Part shown: piece after piece, positions 34,236 to 45,412 of the stretch
Numbering within the stretch: position 1 is the first letter of the stretch
Layout: every line of letters begins with the position of its first letter
NCBI GenBank assembly: GCA_016748015.1
Contig: JAAOMT010000261.1
Span: forward strand, 75,644 to 139,643
Length of the DNA: 64,000 bases
Origin: Geosiphon pyriformis
Taxonomy: Eukaryota; Glomeromycota; Glomeromycetes; Archaeosporales; Geosiphonaceae
Reading direction: 5' to 3'
Made by a program: the position numbers and the translations under genes
Notes under the pieces: model-generated
Told to the model about the DNA's origin: nothing
The model's input: only the letters and a program-made list of their open reading frames with translations
Databases searched by the model: none

Positions 34236-34250
34236 AAAAGGAGGAAATAA
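34236..34250 (+). other. Gyp-E polypurine tract
   Basis: AAAAGGAGGAAATAA directly before the TGTTAC start of the 3' LTR, the expected place for plus-strand priming. Confidence 0.8.
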
Positions 34251-35105
34251 TGTTACTCATAGAATATAGAAAATATATTAGCATATAAATTAGCCAATTA
34301 AAAGTAGCCATAATAAATGTGGAATTTCAGGATTCCTCTCAAAAAAAATTGCAAGATTTCAAGAATTTCAGGATTCTCATTCAAAGGAATTACAAGATTC
34401 CAGAATTCCAGGATTCCTCTCAAAAGAAATTGCAAAATTCCAGAAATTCCAGAATTCCTGGTGTGAAGAATTGAGGAATTGAGGAATTTCAATTATGTAT
34501 ATATAGCGGTAGCATTAGAAATAGAAAAGACAGACCTCTTAAGTTTAGATTTGATCTAAGCAACTTTCTATTCACAAATATCAATAAATAATTATTCACT
34601 ATCTCAATCCACTCTCCACTATCAACACTTTATGTTGATAATAATTGATACTTAACCACACTGAAACAATAGCTCTTGATCATGGCTATTGATGAGATAC
34701 TAATATTCATTGCCTTGGCTTATTTTCTTATTTATTTTCTTTTATTTTTGTTATTTCTTTATTTTACTAATTGATTGAAGATTAAGCACTAAGTTATTGA
34801 CATCAAGATTAGTCTAGTAAAAGACCCCAAAGGAAGGGTATAGAAATTAAAAGTTTAAGAATAGCTTACCAAAAAGACATCTCTGCCAGATTACTGGCCA
34901 CCATGCTAAGAAAAAAATTCAACAGAATTGCAATTCCGGGAGGCTACGGAAAAGACAACAACTGAATTTTTGTCTATTATACAAAAGACTTCACAACAAA
35001 ACCTTCAGATCCACAAGCTCTTCAGATACCAACACTAAAATATCAATTGAGCACCAAGTTATGGGTTTGTTATTTGCTTTGAAACTCCAATAATCATCTG
35101 TAACA
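34251..35105 (+). repeat. Gyp-E 3' LTR
   Basis: 855 bp, TGTTAC to GTAACA, colinear with the 5' copy and with the same GGATTCC/GGAATTTC tandem units at about 34330-34470. Preceded by the polypurine tract and followed by the GCAT target duplication. Confidence 0.9.
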
Positions 35106-35590
35106 GCATTAAATAAAACTTTATATTTGTAATCATATTCTTATTTGCAGAAAAAATGTATTCAAAAACAACAGATAATTCTTGGATTGCCAAATAATTA
35201 CAAGTTATATATATAAGATAAAAAAATTGTGTTTAATATATCTAAATATCAAATTATTAATAAAATGTTAATTTAGATAAATAATTTTTTAATATTCTCT
35301 TTATCATGCTATTATATCTATTTTTTATTGGTTATTTTTTCAGAGATATAAAAATCAATTTCATTAAGTTTTTTTTTCTTATTATTATTAAAATCTGCTT
35401 TTAATATAAATTATGTAACCAATGCTATAATATTATTAAAATTGCCATTCAACAAAAAACTGTTATTTAATATTGCACTTTGTTTCAAAGAAAATATGTA
35501 TTTTAAAGATTTATTTATTATATGGAAGTTGGAAAATAAAACCATTTAAATAAATTAATAATTTACAATTCTTTTATTTTATTAATATTA

Positions 35591-35815
35591 TCATTCAAAA
35601 AATTTTTTTGTGAAATAATAAAATTTTCTTTTTGAATTCAATGCAGTACAGAGTATTATAATTGTATTTGTTTTGGAGTAATATTCAAACAACTTTCTTC
35701 TTGCTGCCCTAGCTGTTATAATAAGTAATAGATTTAATATTAAATATTTTAAATAAATAATTAAATAAATACAATCAAAATTATAATGTTTTAAATTTAT
35801 TAACATTAATAGCAA
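35591..35815 (-). pseudogene. hAT-like transposase C-terminal fragment
   Basis: 74-residue open frame ending FYYFTKKFFE. The block from ARRKLFEYYSKTN onwards is the part that resembles hAT transposases before the dimerisation domain. A weak continuation towards 35110 includes LNEIDFYIS and YLDILNTI, comparable with the E-L-D-x-Y-L and A-L-D-I-L-S-I-P motifs of hAT dimerisation regions. Stops are frequent, so only fragments remain. Confidence 0.4.
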
Positions 35816-36419
35816 TTATTACAGAAAACTAAAGCAGTTTTTTAGTTAAATTGGCCAAAATTATAAAAAAAATAGCAATTTTATCTGTCAAAACATTTTT
35901 TTAATTGACTTGCAATTTTTCTGAATATTTTGTCTTTTTTTATAATATTCTTCTATTGTAACATATATTGTCTGATAAAAAGTCTCTAAATAATACTATA
36001 AAGATTTAGTAGTGTTTATAGTTTTGTAAAAAAAATAGTTTATGCACATATTTTGAATTTTAAATCTTTAGTAATATTGAATGATGCCAATAATAAATTT
36101 ATATTGGTAAATTAAAAAGTGGAGTTGTTATATATGCATAATTTTATATACTTCTTTAACTAATTATAGTAATTAAACAAAGTAATAATTGATAAACAAA
36201 TAGTATATGTTATATTATTTTTAATTTTTTCAAACTTGAACAAGTTTGTGAACTTTAAACCAGACTTAAATCAAATTTAAACTTGTCAAAAAAATTCAAT
36301 GCTAAACTTGAACCAAATCTATTTTGAAAAATTGGTTTGGTTTATTTAAACCAAACTTAAACAACACTTAAAATTCAATTTGGTTCAGTTTAATTAAAAC
36401 CCTAAATATTATAATTAAG

Positions 36420-38365
36420 AAGAGTTTCAAATTTAAAGCCAATTTACCACATGATTTTTTTAGTAAAGTACTATACTATCTTTCTTTCTATGGTTTAAAA
36501 TTATTTGGACAAATATAAGCCAAGAGCAAATTAGCATTTGTGGTAAATTTTTTTAATGCTTTAGATATTCTTAAGCAGTTGTTTTATTACAGATTTTTAG
36601 ACTTGCAGATTTTGAACTGGAGTCTTTTAAATTCTTTATAATATTCTGTGAAGTTGCACATTAGTCTTATTAATAATTTTTTAACTAGAATAGTAAAGAT
36701 TTTTTTGGTCAATGATTTGTTCCTAAAAAATAATTTGCTTATTATATTTATAATCCTGAAAAATTTTTGATGTCAGACATTTAAGGAAAGTTTTTGTATT
36801 ATAATTTAATTTGTTTTTTAAAAAAAGTTTGGAATGGCTTTTGGTAATAGACTTTTGGACAGAAAAAGTAGTGTAATAAATTAAAAAACATTTCACCATT
36901 AAAAAAAATTAGATCTTAAAGACTCTGTACTATCTTAGTTCAAATTAGCATTAAAATTTTTGCATAATATTAAAACATTTTTAATTGGTTTTGTTTGAAT
37001 TAACATGTTATATGGTCTGAGTATTTTGAAATCTGACAAGTTTTTTGATATATGTAAATGCTTACATGAGGTTTAGTTTGATGTTATTAAAATGTATACA
37101 GATAGTTCTTTAAAAAATATGAGTTCTATTGATGTTATTAATGTAACTGTTGTGTATTTTTTAACTGTAGATGTAAACATTAAAGTTAAAGTAAATAGTC
37201 TTCTGTTATCAATTTTGGCTGAATTGTAGACTATTGCTTTGTTTTTGGAGTGTATTCTTTTGTCTTGTACAGTAATTTTATATTTGAATAGTTAAACAGC
37301 TATTAATATTTGTGTTACTAAAAAGATTTTTGCAATGTTTGACTTTTACAATTGCTGTTAGATAAAAAAAAAACATATTATGAATTTAATAAGAAATAAG
37401 AATCTTTTAATCAAGTAGATAAAGATCAAAGGTCATTTAAGAATTCTAAACAATAAAAAAACAGATTAGATAGCAAATAAAACTATTGATTCTTTTTTGT
37501 TTCTTTTAAGTAAAATACATAAATATTATATTGTTATTAATAACATGATTGTTTCTGATAATATCTAATACTTTATTTATAATATGTATTATTTTATTGG
37601 TTGTATTTAATAAGAAGTCAGTTTTAGTTGTAAAATAATATCAAGTAATTTAATTAAAGACATAGATTGGCTGTTTACTATAAAAGTATAACATCTTAAT
37701 TAGCATATATTGTTTAAATTTACTAGCAGAAATTCTGCCAATTTGTGTACATACTTAATAAAAGCTATGCATAAATATTTGCTAATAATAATTAAAAAAA
37801 GATTGTATAATAAAAAATATCTGAGTGTATTGTGCTTATTGTATGACAAAGTAGAGCTTTCAGATTATGTTTTTATTTATATTAAAGATATTAAATCTCA
37901 TAAAAAAATATTGTTAGAGTTTTTTGGTTTTTGGAAGTTGTTGATTAAGACTTATGTTTTTTTTTTGTTTTTTTTTTTTCTGTAGTAGATATTTTATTCA
38001 GATATTTGTTAAATATAAATTTGTATGTTATAATTTGCAAAAGTTTTGTGCTAAGATATTAACAGTTTTTAAGACCAAAAAAAAATCTCTAACAACAGTT
38101 GTTAGTTTTGTAGATTGGCTAATAAAGAAATATTGTTCCACAGTTTGGCTTAATAGATCAAAATTTAAAGCCAAGATAAAAAAACTGGTTTAATAAAAAA
38201 TAGCAGTGTGGTGTTTGGTTTGGCTGGTAATTTAATAACCAAGTTATTAGATAGTATAGTTAAACTTTTGAGTATTATTGAATTTTTTATAGTCAGTTTT
38301 AGTAGTTATAAGCTGTGTTTTTTTTCTGGTCTAAATAATATTATAAAAGTTTTTATAGATATGTA
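36420..38365 (+). pseudogene. LINE ORF2, second part: RT thumb, RNase H and C-terminal region
   Basis: Homology resumes with ANLPHDFF and LYYLSFYGLKLFGQ. An RNase H domain follows at about 37090-37450, with YTDSSL (first catalytic Asp kept), AEL then TIALFLEC (Glu kept), LYLNS where YSDSQ is expected (Asp to Asn) and IKIKGHLRILNN at the His position. The C-terminal part is open at 37710-37985 and 37954-38193 in shifted frames (FTSRNSANLCTYLIKAMHK; LSVLCLLYDKVELSDYVF). Many TAG and TAA stops stand at Trp and Gln positions. Confidence 0.7.
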
Positions 38366-38509
38366 ATGTTGTCTTATTTGGCCTAAGTAGCTAACCATAT
38401 GTAGTAAATATATAAGTTATGTTTAATTTGAGTCACTTAGTTTGATTTTATATATTAGATAGCAATTGGACTTTATTTATTAATTGGATTAATAATAATA
38501 AAATTACAA

Positions 38510-40260
38510 AATTAAAAACTATTAAAAAACGTTTTTTTTTCTATTTTTATAATCACAATTAAAACAAAGAATAAAAAAGTTTCAAATATTACTTTTTTTA
38601 TAGTAATTAATAAAGTTTTAATAAAAAAAAGTTTTTCTGTTATTAAAATAATTAAGTAAAATATTCTGACAAAATTTTTTTTTCAATTAAAGTTTTTTTT
38701 AAGAGACATATTTAAGTTAATTCTAGTGTTGTTTTTACTTTTTTTAAAAATTCCAAAGTTTTTAATAATAAATCAGCAAACAAGCTAATTTTTATTATTA
38801 ATATTATTAGTTTGCAAATGACCAAAAAAACTAAAGACTTAAAAAAACAACAATAATTACTTATATTTGTTATTGTTATATCAAATTTTTTGGTGATTTT
38901 AAATAAGATTTTTTTAAAAATAATTAGCTTTTTTTTTATATAAACAATAACAATAACAACATGTTTTTTATAATAAACCAAAATTAATTACAGGTTATAT
39001 TTTTGTTATATTTTGTAATGATTTTTTTTTATATATCTTTTGATAATATTAAAAATATTTTTGATGTTTTTGGTATTATTATTTTAGTAAAATTAAACCT
39101 TATTGATTTATAACAATATGTTATTGTTAATTTTAAGAACTTTTTTTTGTTACTGTTGTTCTTAATAATTAATTTGTGTTAACAAAAAAATATAGTGTTT
39201 AAATTTTTATTTATTAATTAAAAAGAAATTATTATCTTATATGATACTTTTAAGATCAAATTAGTCAATTTTTTTTTAGTTGTACTGTTTTTGAAATTAA
39301 TAATATATTTTAAATTAGTAATTATATTTGTTTTATTTTTTATTTTTCTGATTTTTATTACTATTAATATTTTACTATTGTAATATTTGATATTTGTAAG
39401 TTTTTAAATTTTGTTATTATAAAAACTAATACTTTGTACAAATATTATATCTGGTGAAAAACTTCTAAGTGTTGCTATTGCTACAAATATTAAAATTTAA
39501 ATCATTTATTTGTTAACTATAAGATATTCTTGTTTTTTTTTTCTAAATTGTTTTCTAAATTTGTTGTTAATTTTAGACTTTTTGTGTTATTTTTTATTAA
39601 TAATAAAATTTATATTATAGCTTTTACTTTTTTGGCTTTTTTTTCTGTTATTTTGTTGATTATTCTTGCTATTAATATTGTTATTAAGTCTAAATTGGAT
39701 TTTTTGGATTTTTAGATTATAAGTTTGGCTATTTTAATTAAGTTTATTATAAAACTTATTGGTTTTTTGGTTATTTTGGTTACTACTTTTTTGAACACTT
39801 TTTTTGCTCTGTATATAAAGCTTAAAAATTTGGTTTGTTTTGTTTAAAATAAGATATTTGTTTTTAATAAGACTATAGATTGACTTTTTATAAATATGGT
39901 TTTAATTAAAACTAAATATGATTTTAATATTAATCTTATAAATAAATGTAAAGTTAATTCATTTAATAGCAAATTTTATAAATTAATTATTTTTTAGAAA
40001 TGTCAATCTAATTTTATTAAATTTAATACAAATATAATTACTGTTTGGTTAAATAGTTTTGTTAAAAATAATAGTATATTAGTTATTATTATAAGTAAAA
40101 TATCTTTTTAAAATAAATTTTTTTTTATAAATTCAACATAATATTGTTTTGACTGGCTTAAATAGCTGGTCATATGTAAAAAGTACATGATTTATGCTTA
40201 ATTTAAATTAATTAATTTGGTATATGAGCTTTACTTATTAAAATAAAATAAAATAAAAAA
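38510..40260 (+). mobile_element. ORF1-only LINE relative, copy 2
   Basis: Starts immediately after the LINE tail and is colinear with copy 1 (12035-14335): the same leader (ATTAAAACAAAGA-TAAAAA), the AAAGTTTTTAATAATA block, the damaged knuckle at about 39475-39520 (C-x2-Y-x4-H-x4-Y, as in copy 1) and the same 3' end GACTGGCTTAAATAGCTGGT near 40150, with an AAATA-rich tail. There is no RT or endonuclease. Much more AT-decayed than copy 1, with no long open frame left. Confidence 0.65.
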
Positions 40261-40882
40261 TTATTTTGAAAAAAACTTAATAATTAAATTATATATAATA
40301 AAATTAATTTATAACTTTATACAAGTATAATTGTTATTAAAATAATTTTTAATTAAAAAATATTTAAAGCATAATAAATAAATATATATACATATATATA
40401 TTTATAACATGTTAAAATTATTATATTTTTAAAATAATAATAATTATTTTATGTAATGCAACAACCAAACACAAAAGCAACAATAATTATCCCAAAAATG
40501 TATTTGTAACACTATTTTGTTTTTGTGAAAATTTATATAAAAAAAATAATCATTCAAAATTATTTAAATATATAAAAAATCTACTAATTATTATGTCAAA
40601 AATGTATTGAAAAACAGCATTTAAACACAATTAAGTATTCGTTATTGTGTTCGAATTTTTGCATAAAATAAGTTTATAGTTTTAAAAAAAATTAAATAAT
40701 AATAATAATAATATTTTTTTTTGTTGTTATTTATTAGCTTATATAAAAGCTAAATCCTTTGTTAATAAAAATGACTATACATACAGATTAATTTTGAAAA
40801 CTACATTACTATACAATTCATAATACACTGTACAAAAATGTCTGAGCTCAGAAGTCCCTGATGTAATCATTTGCTTGGGCTC
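40261..40882. other. AT-rich border, 3' flank of the FYVE-RhoGEF gene
   Basis: Transition from repeat desert to gene island. It contains a short AATAAT run near 40697-40712 and no coding signs. The 3' UTR of the minus-strand gene should end within about the last 150 bp (40730-40882). Confidence 0.5.
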
Positions 40883-43800
40883 CTAGCAATCAGCTTTTAA
40901 ATGATCAAAGTATCCTTTGTTTTGTGATTCATGGGGTATTTTTTCCAAATTATTTTCTCCGAAAGCTGTTAAGCTTTTCTGTAAGGGAGGTGAGAATAAG
41001 CCGTCTACCGCCCAACCACCGCCTTCTTCATATAAAACTACACGATTCGGTTCAATGCCTTTTTAAAATGGAAAGATTGGAAATAGGTTAATTTTGGATC
41101 GAACTGAATTAATAGAAAAAACGATCATTTACATACCCAGAAAACAAACATCACACAATCTAATCCCACCGTTTGATATACTGTCTCTTTGATTTGCTGA
41201 TGATTTTTGTTCTGATTCATCATGAGCGTTTAATAGCTCCAAGAGGAGTTGCTCAGGAAGGAGGGAAAGATCAATAGGTTTTTTGGTGAGACAACCAGTG
41301 CACACTATAAAATGGTAAAGCCTTAGTAATTCTCTAAACTTTATTAATTTTAATCAGATTGAAATTACCAATTTTCTTGCACTTGAAACACACGTTCTAA
41401 AGGAAAGAATCAGATTGGGAATTAAAAGTTGAAACATGATTTTGTTTATTCAAGTCGAGTTCTAAATCCTTTTACTTACCCTCCATCTGAATACATTGAA
41501 ATCTACCTGGCATAATTCGCATTGCTTTGCAAGAATTGCTTCGTGAATAAATTTGAAGTTGGGGAGAGTAACACTTCTTGCTGGCCGAATATTATCAGCA
41601 GATTTAATCAAGTCAGCCTCTGACTGGTTCAAATCACTAGAAGCCACATTATTGTTGGAATTATTGGTGTATCCAATAAGATTCCAAACATGAATTCCAG
41701 GAGCGAGATCTTCGTCCTCTAATGCATCAGGAAACATTGTAAAGATACAAGGATCACAAGCACGTACTATCTGATCGTCACTTTCGCTGCATCCCGGGAT
41801 CACAAAAGTCTGGTAATATATAATTATTTAGTCTCGTTAAATATGATTGCTTCAAATACAAAATGAAGATTTTTTGGCAACTTACTCTGGTAGAACATGC
41901 ATGACAGACTACTTTACCACATGCCCGGCAATGGTGTTTTCTACGAAAAAGACTAAATTCATCTGAGCAGTTCATACATCGATCAGTCGTTGTGTCTGGT
42001 ACCCAAACTGGTGCATGATAATTTTCCACGATTCTTTTCCTGTATGAGTCTTCTCTTTCTTGCGGTTCTCTCTTTTCGGCTAGGTAAGAAGAGATAATAT
42101 TATAATGTTGGATTAAAAATTAAGATTTTTATCTAATATGATAAATAATTATTTGAAGTGCTCACTAATTCTTAAGGTTCTTTTTGCGCTTAGATATTCG
42201 TTCTTAGCTTCGCGAATAGCATTAATCCATGATTCCTTTTCCTTTAAACTATCTATTTGCATATTGAGTATTTAATACCAAGGAAATATTTCAAGAGAAA
42301 CTAAAGCCAAAATAAATTAAATACTTGTGTAGAGAGTGAAGCTCTTTTGAGGACTCATAATCTGAAAGCGATGTTTCATTGCTAAATTTGTAAGAGAATG
42401 AAAGAAATTAATTTTGATTAAAAAGGTAATTTTGAATCAATAAATATGTACCGAAAGAGTATTACCTCCAGTGTCCTCCAAAGACAATACCGTCACATCT
42501 TCCAGATCAAATTTACGATGAAATATGTAAATATTATCTATTAGACCGGGACTTTATGAAAAATTAGATTAAGAAAACAATAAAAATGATTATTATACTT
42601 TATATTAATACAAATTTGCAGTACCTCGCATATATCAAAATATCCGAAAATAAGAAGAAATCACGTTCTTGATGATTTCGGCGACATATCTACAAAAAAA
42701 TGATATTAATACTGTTATATACATTGAAAAGGTTTTTTATGGGCTATCTCTTGATTGAAATAGATTTAATACCTTTTTAACCGTGCCTCTTTTTATAAAA
42801 GTCCTAGCAGGAACAAGTAGCACTTCATCGAATCCAGTTAGAGATTTCTGAATTTCCAACATAGTTATAAACATTTCGTGCTGCCGAATAGTTTCATTGA
42901 CAAAAGTCGCGACATTCTCAATAACTTGATAAGCTTTCTTGAGATTAAAGTAATCAAAATGTGTTTCCTCAGTCCTTTTTAATAAATCCTCCAACAATAA
43001 CTTGTAGCGAGGAATACGTTGTACAGGCATTATGAGATATGCCTGAAGGGTTAATCCTTTGCACTGTCCAGTCTTAATAACGTCCTATAAATTGAGAAAA
43101 TAATGGGTTATTGTCAAAAAAAAAAATAGATTTGATCAAGAAAAGCAATAATTAATAATGTGTACTTTTAAAAAAGCGGAAAACGTGGGATTCTCACGTA
43201 TTTGCGCATCAATCATAGCAAGTGCATAATTAAAATTCTTCACATATATTGAATACATCTTGAAGAAGGGACCCTGGTAGTTTTAAAATGGAAAATCCCA
43301 CAGAAAAAATAAATATTTGGTAATTTCATCAGCCTGAAAAATAATTTTCTCAAAGGCAATCCTACCATGTTTAAAAATATATCGCCTAAACATCCATCTT
43401 GAGCATTCCAAGGCTTGTTTTGTTGCCTTTCATCGGTTGAGTCCATTATCCTATCTTCCAATCTTCGTAACAATTCCGTATTTAAGCTGAGAAGATCCAA
43501 GAAATTTGCAAAAATGTCATTGATAGACTTTTTAGTGAGAATTGGGTTCGAGGTAGATAGCGAGTTTAAAAGTGGCATAAGAAATAGCTATAAGAAAGAT
43601 GAATTTATGCAAAATTAGTTGGTTCCAAATTCAATAAACTATTAGAACATAGTAAATAGTTTTTAACGGATATCATAACATTACGAAAATTTTTAAGATT
43701 GAGTGAAAATTTCGACTTTTATTCGATGCTTTTTATTCATGAATTTTCTTCTTTTGCCTACCCTTTTTATTAGCAATAAACAGTCAACATAGTGTCTCTC

Positions 43801-44949
43801 GGTCTTTAAAATTTCGAAAGCAATATTATATCGTCTCTGCAATTGGGAACCTCGAGAGGTTACTTGAGCATGAATTAAGGATGCTGTGGTACTCGAAGAG
43901 CCATCATCAGAAGAGTAAGATGATTTACGAGGAGTATAATTAAGATTAGGATCAAATGGATCATTTTTATTGTCTGGGTGATCATCAAAATCGTTATCAT
44001 GTTGAAATAATGATATAGAAGTTATTGGGATGGAGGATGTATAATTAGAATTGAATGAATATGGATTTTCAGGATGTTCTTCCATATTTTGAGGTATCGG
44101 GACAGAAGCTCGCCTGGGCGAGGATGCCATATGTTGAGAATTATTTAATATTGATCCTCGTGAAGTAGAAGGCATAGAATAACGATTAGGACGGATAGAA
44201 GAATGATCATTTAATTGTATGGATGATGAATTAGATGCATCAAATAACCTTGGTCTGTGTAATTTATGATTTGATGGATCAAATATTGTGGGTGATGTAC
44301 TGAAAATAGAACTAATGTCAGATATTACACTATCACGGTTTGGTGTTGAGATAGATGTTATGGAAGGAGATAAAGACTGAAATGAGTCTGATAATGTTTC
44401 AGAGTCACTTTCCCCTCGATTGGGTGAAGCCTCATTGGAAAGTGATTGAAATGCAATAGGTGTGAATCTTTCTATAGGAGAATCGGACATTTGATACTCA
44501 TTGTTTTGAATTGAGACCTCTTCAAATAATTTTTTTGATTCCTCAAATTCTAAAGAAAGATTTAATTTTTCTATGCTTTCATTTCCTAAACCACTTCCTA
44601 GTTCGTTCAGCTTAAGATTGAGACCAATAGAGTTTCGATTCCCAATGGGACCCTTTTGAATTAAGAGTGATAATCTAGATTTAGCAGAGAGACCATTTTT
44701 TTCTAGAATCGGTGTTGGGCGAATAATACTCTGGGTTTCCGGTATAGGAGAAGGTTTGTTAACTATCCAAGACTGTCGCATGTTAGGCAATAGAATTCGG
44801 CGGAATGAAGGTGAAGTAGGCGAGGGAAAACTACCAGTGACACTTTCTTTAGTCAATTGAGTGTTAACTTTGAGTGGAGTTTGCCACTCAAGAGGAGTAC
44901 TGGAAGCTGTAACAATTCGTTCCTTGGTTTCATTTCTGCTCGTTTCCAT
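40883..44949 (-). CDS. FYVE/RhoGEF/PH protein (FGD-like, 1006 aa, 13 exons)
   Basis: Predicted Rho-family GTPase exchange factor at PI3P membranes. Exons (minus): 44949-43762, 43587-43366, 43273-43166, 43084-42773, 42689-42625, 42551-42466, 42381-42325, 42252-42166, 42079-41886, 41809-41480, 41396-41369, 41304-41137 and 41058-40883. All junctions are GT-AG and in phase. Residues 1-380 are Ser-rich and disordered. The DH (RhoGEF) domain is about 380-620: FEILKTERHYVDCLL, then the hallmark LIMPVQRIPRYKLLLEDLL. A PH domain follows, about 625-735, ending KESWINAI. The FYVE zinc finger has CMNCSDEFSLFRRKHHCRACG and ends RACDPC. A second FYVE-like Cys cluster (CELCQVDFNVFRWR, CFKCKKIVCTGC, CDVC) lies near the C-terminus. 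FGD proteins activate Cdc42. The substrate here is inferred. Confidence 0.9.
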
Positions 44950-45369
44950 TATGGTAAGCTAAATTTTAAAAAAGAATTCGAATGAGGGAAATCTTGAAAC
45001 CAAGTTCTTTACTAGGGGGTGACAGGAAAACATAAGACGAAGTATGACACTGTGCCATTCATGCAGGGTGGTGAGTTTTTCGTTTTTGCGACTCATATTT
45101 TTCTCTCTTCATAACGAAAGTTCAGGGGAATACATTGTTGATATTAAGTTGAGGCACAGGATAACTCCTAAGTTGTTGTTCCGCAGACTTGACGATCATT
45201 TCATGTATCCCAGATCCCATAACAGTTGAAAATGTTGACGTCACAAACAGCATTAAATAATAATAATTTTTATAAATCAAATAATATTACAAATTTAAAT
45301 TTAAATTTTACATAATATTAATAGTTAATTGTTTATTTTGTAATAAATGTTATAATTTATCAATTCAAA

Positions 45370-45411
<42 letters not shown>
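45370..45411. repeat. (AAT)n microsatellite
   Basis: About fourteen AAT/TAA units upstream of the FYVE-RhoGEF gene start. Confidence 0.95.

Positions 45412-45412
<1 letters not shown>

Larger units (their letters stand above)
25032..35105 (+). mobile_element. Gyp-E: full-length Ty3/gypsy element encoding a dUTPase
   Basis: Complete structure: 5' LTR 25032-25886, primer site 25889, gag, protease, Cys-rich module, dUTPase, RT-RNase H, integrase, 3' coding tail, polypurine tract 34236-34250 and 3' LTR 34251-35105. Both LTRs are exactly 855 bp. GCAT stands before (25028-25031) and after (35106-35109) the element, a 4-bp target duplication. The protein order PR, dUTPase, RT, RNase H, IN is Ty3/gypsy with an extra enzyme. 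Stops, frameshifts and lost active-site residues show that it is dead. The LTRs differ at roughly one site in ten by eye, almost all transitions. Confidence 0.9.
24734..36419 (-). mobile_element. hAT-like DNA transposon remnant, itself split by Gyp-E
   Basis: The DNA between the LINE halves, without Gyp-E, is about 1.6 kb (24734-25031 plus 35106-36419). Both ends are rich in AACCAAACTTAAAC-type motifs, and a GTTTAATTAAAC core occurs in inverted orientation at the two ends (near 24770 and 36385). On the minus strand, 35815-35591 encodes KLFEYYSKTN and TALNSKRKFYYF, which resemble the C-terminal hAT transposase pattern KLEKYY..TDE / L.P.YK..YF. Sequence close to AATATTATTAAG stands on both sides (24720-24731; 36405-36419) and may be the target duplication. 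The class call is tentative. Confidence 0.45.
20156..38505 (+). mobile_element. LINE (APE-type endonuclease, RT, RNase H), split by an 11.7-kb nested insertion
   Basis: A non-LTR retrotransposon: ORF1 20156-22006, ORF2 22020-24733 continued at 36420-38365, 3' UTR and TAA-rich tail to about 38505. ORF2 homology runs out at about 24733 and resumes at about 36420 at the next position of the same protein, so the intervening DNA is a later insertion. Domain order is EEP endonuclease, reverse transcriptase, RNase H, then a C-terminal region with a decayed Cys/His motif. Decay is heavy and nearly every change I can judge is a transition. Confidence 0.8.
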
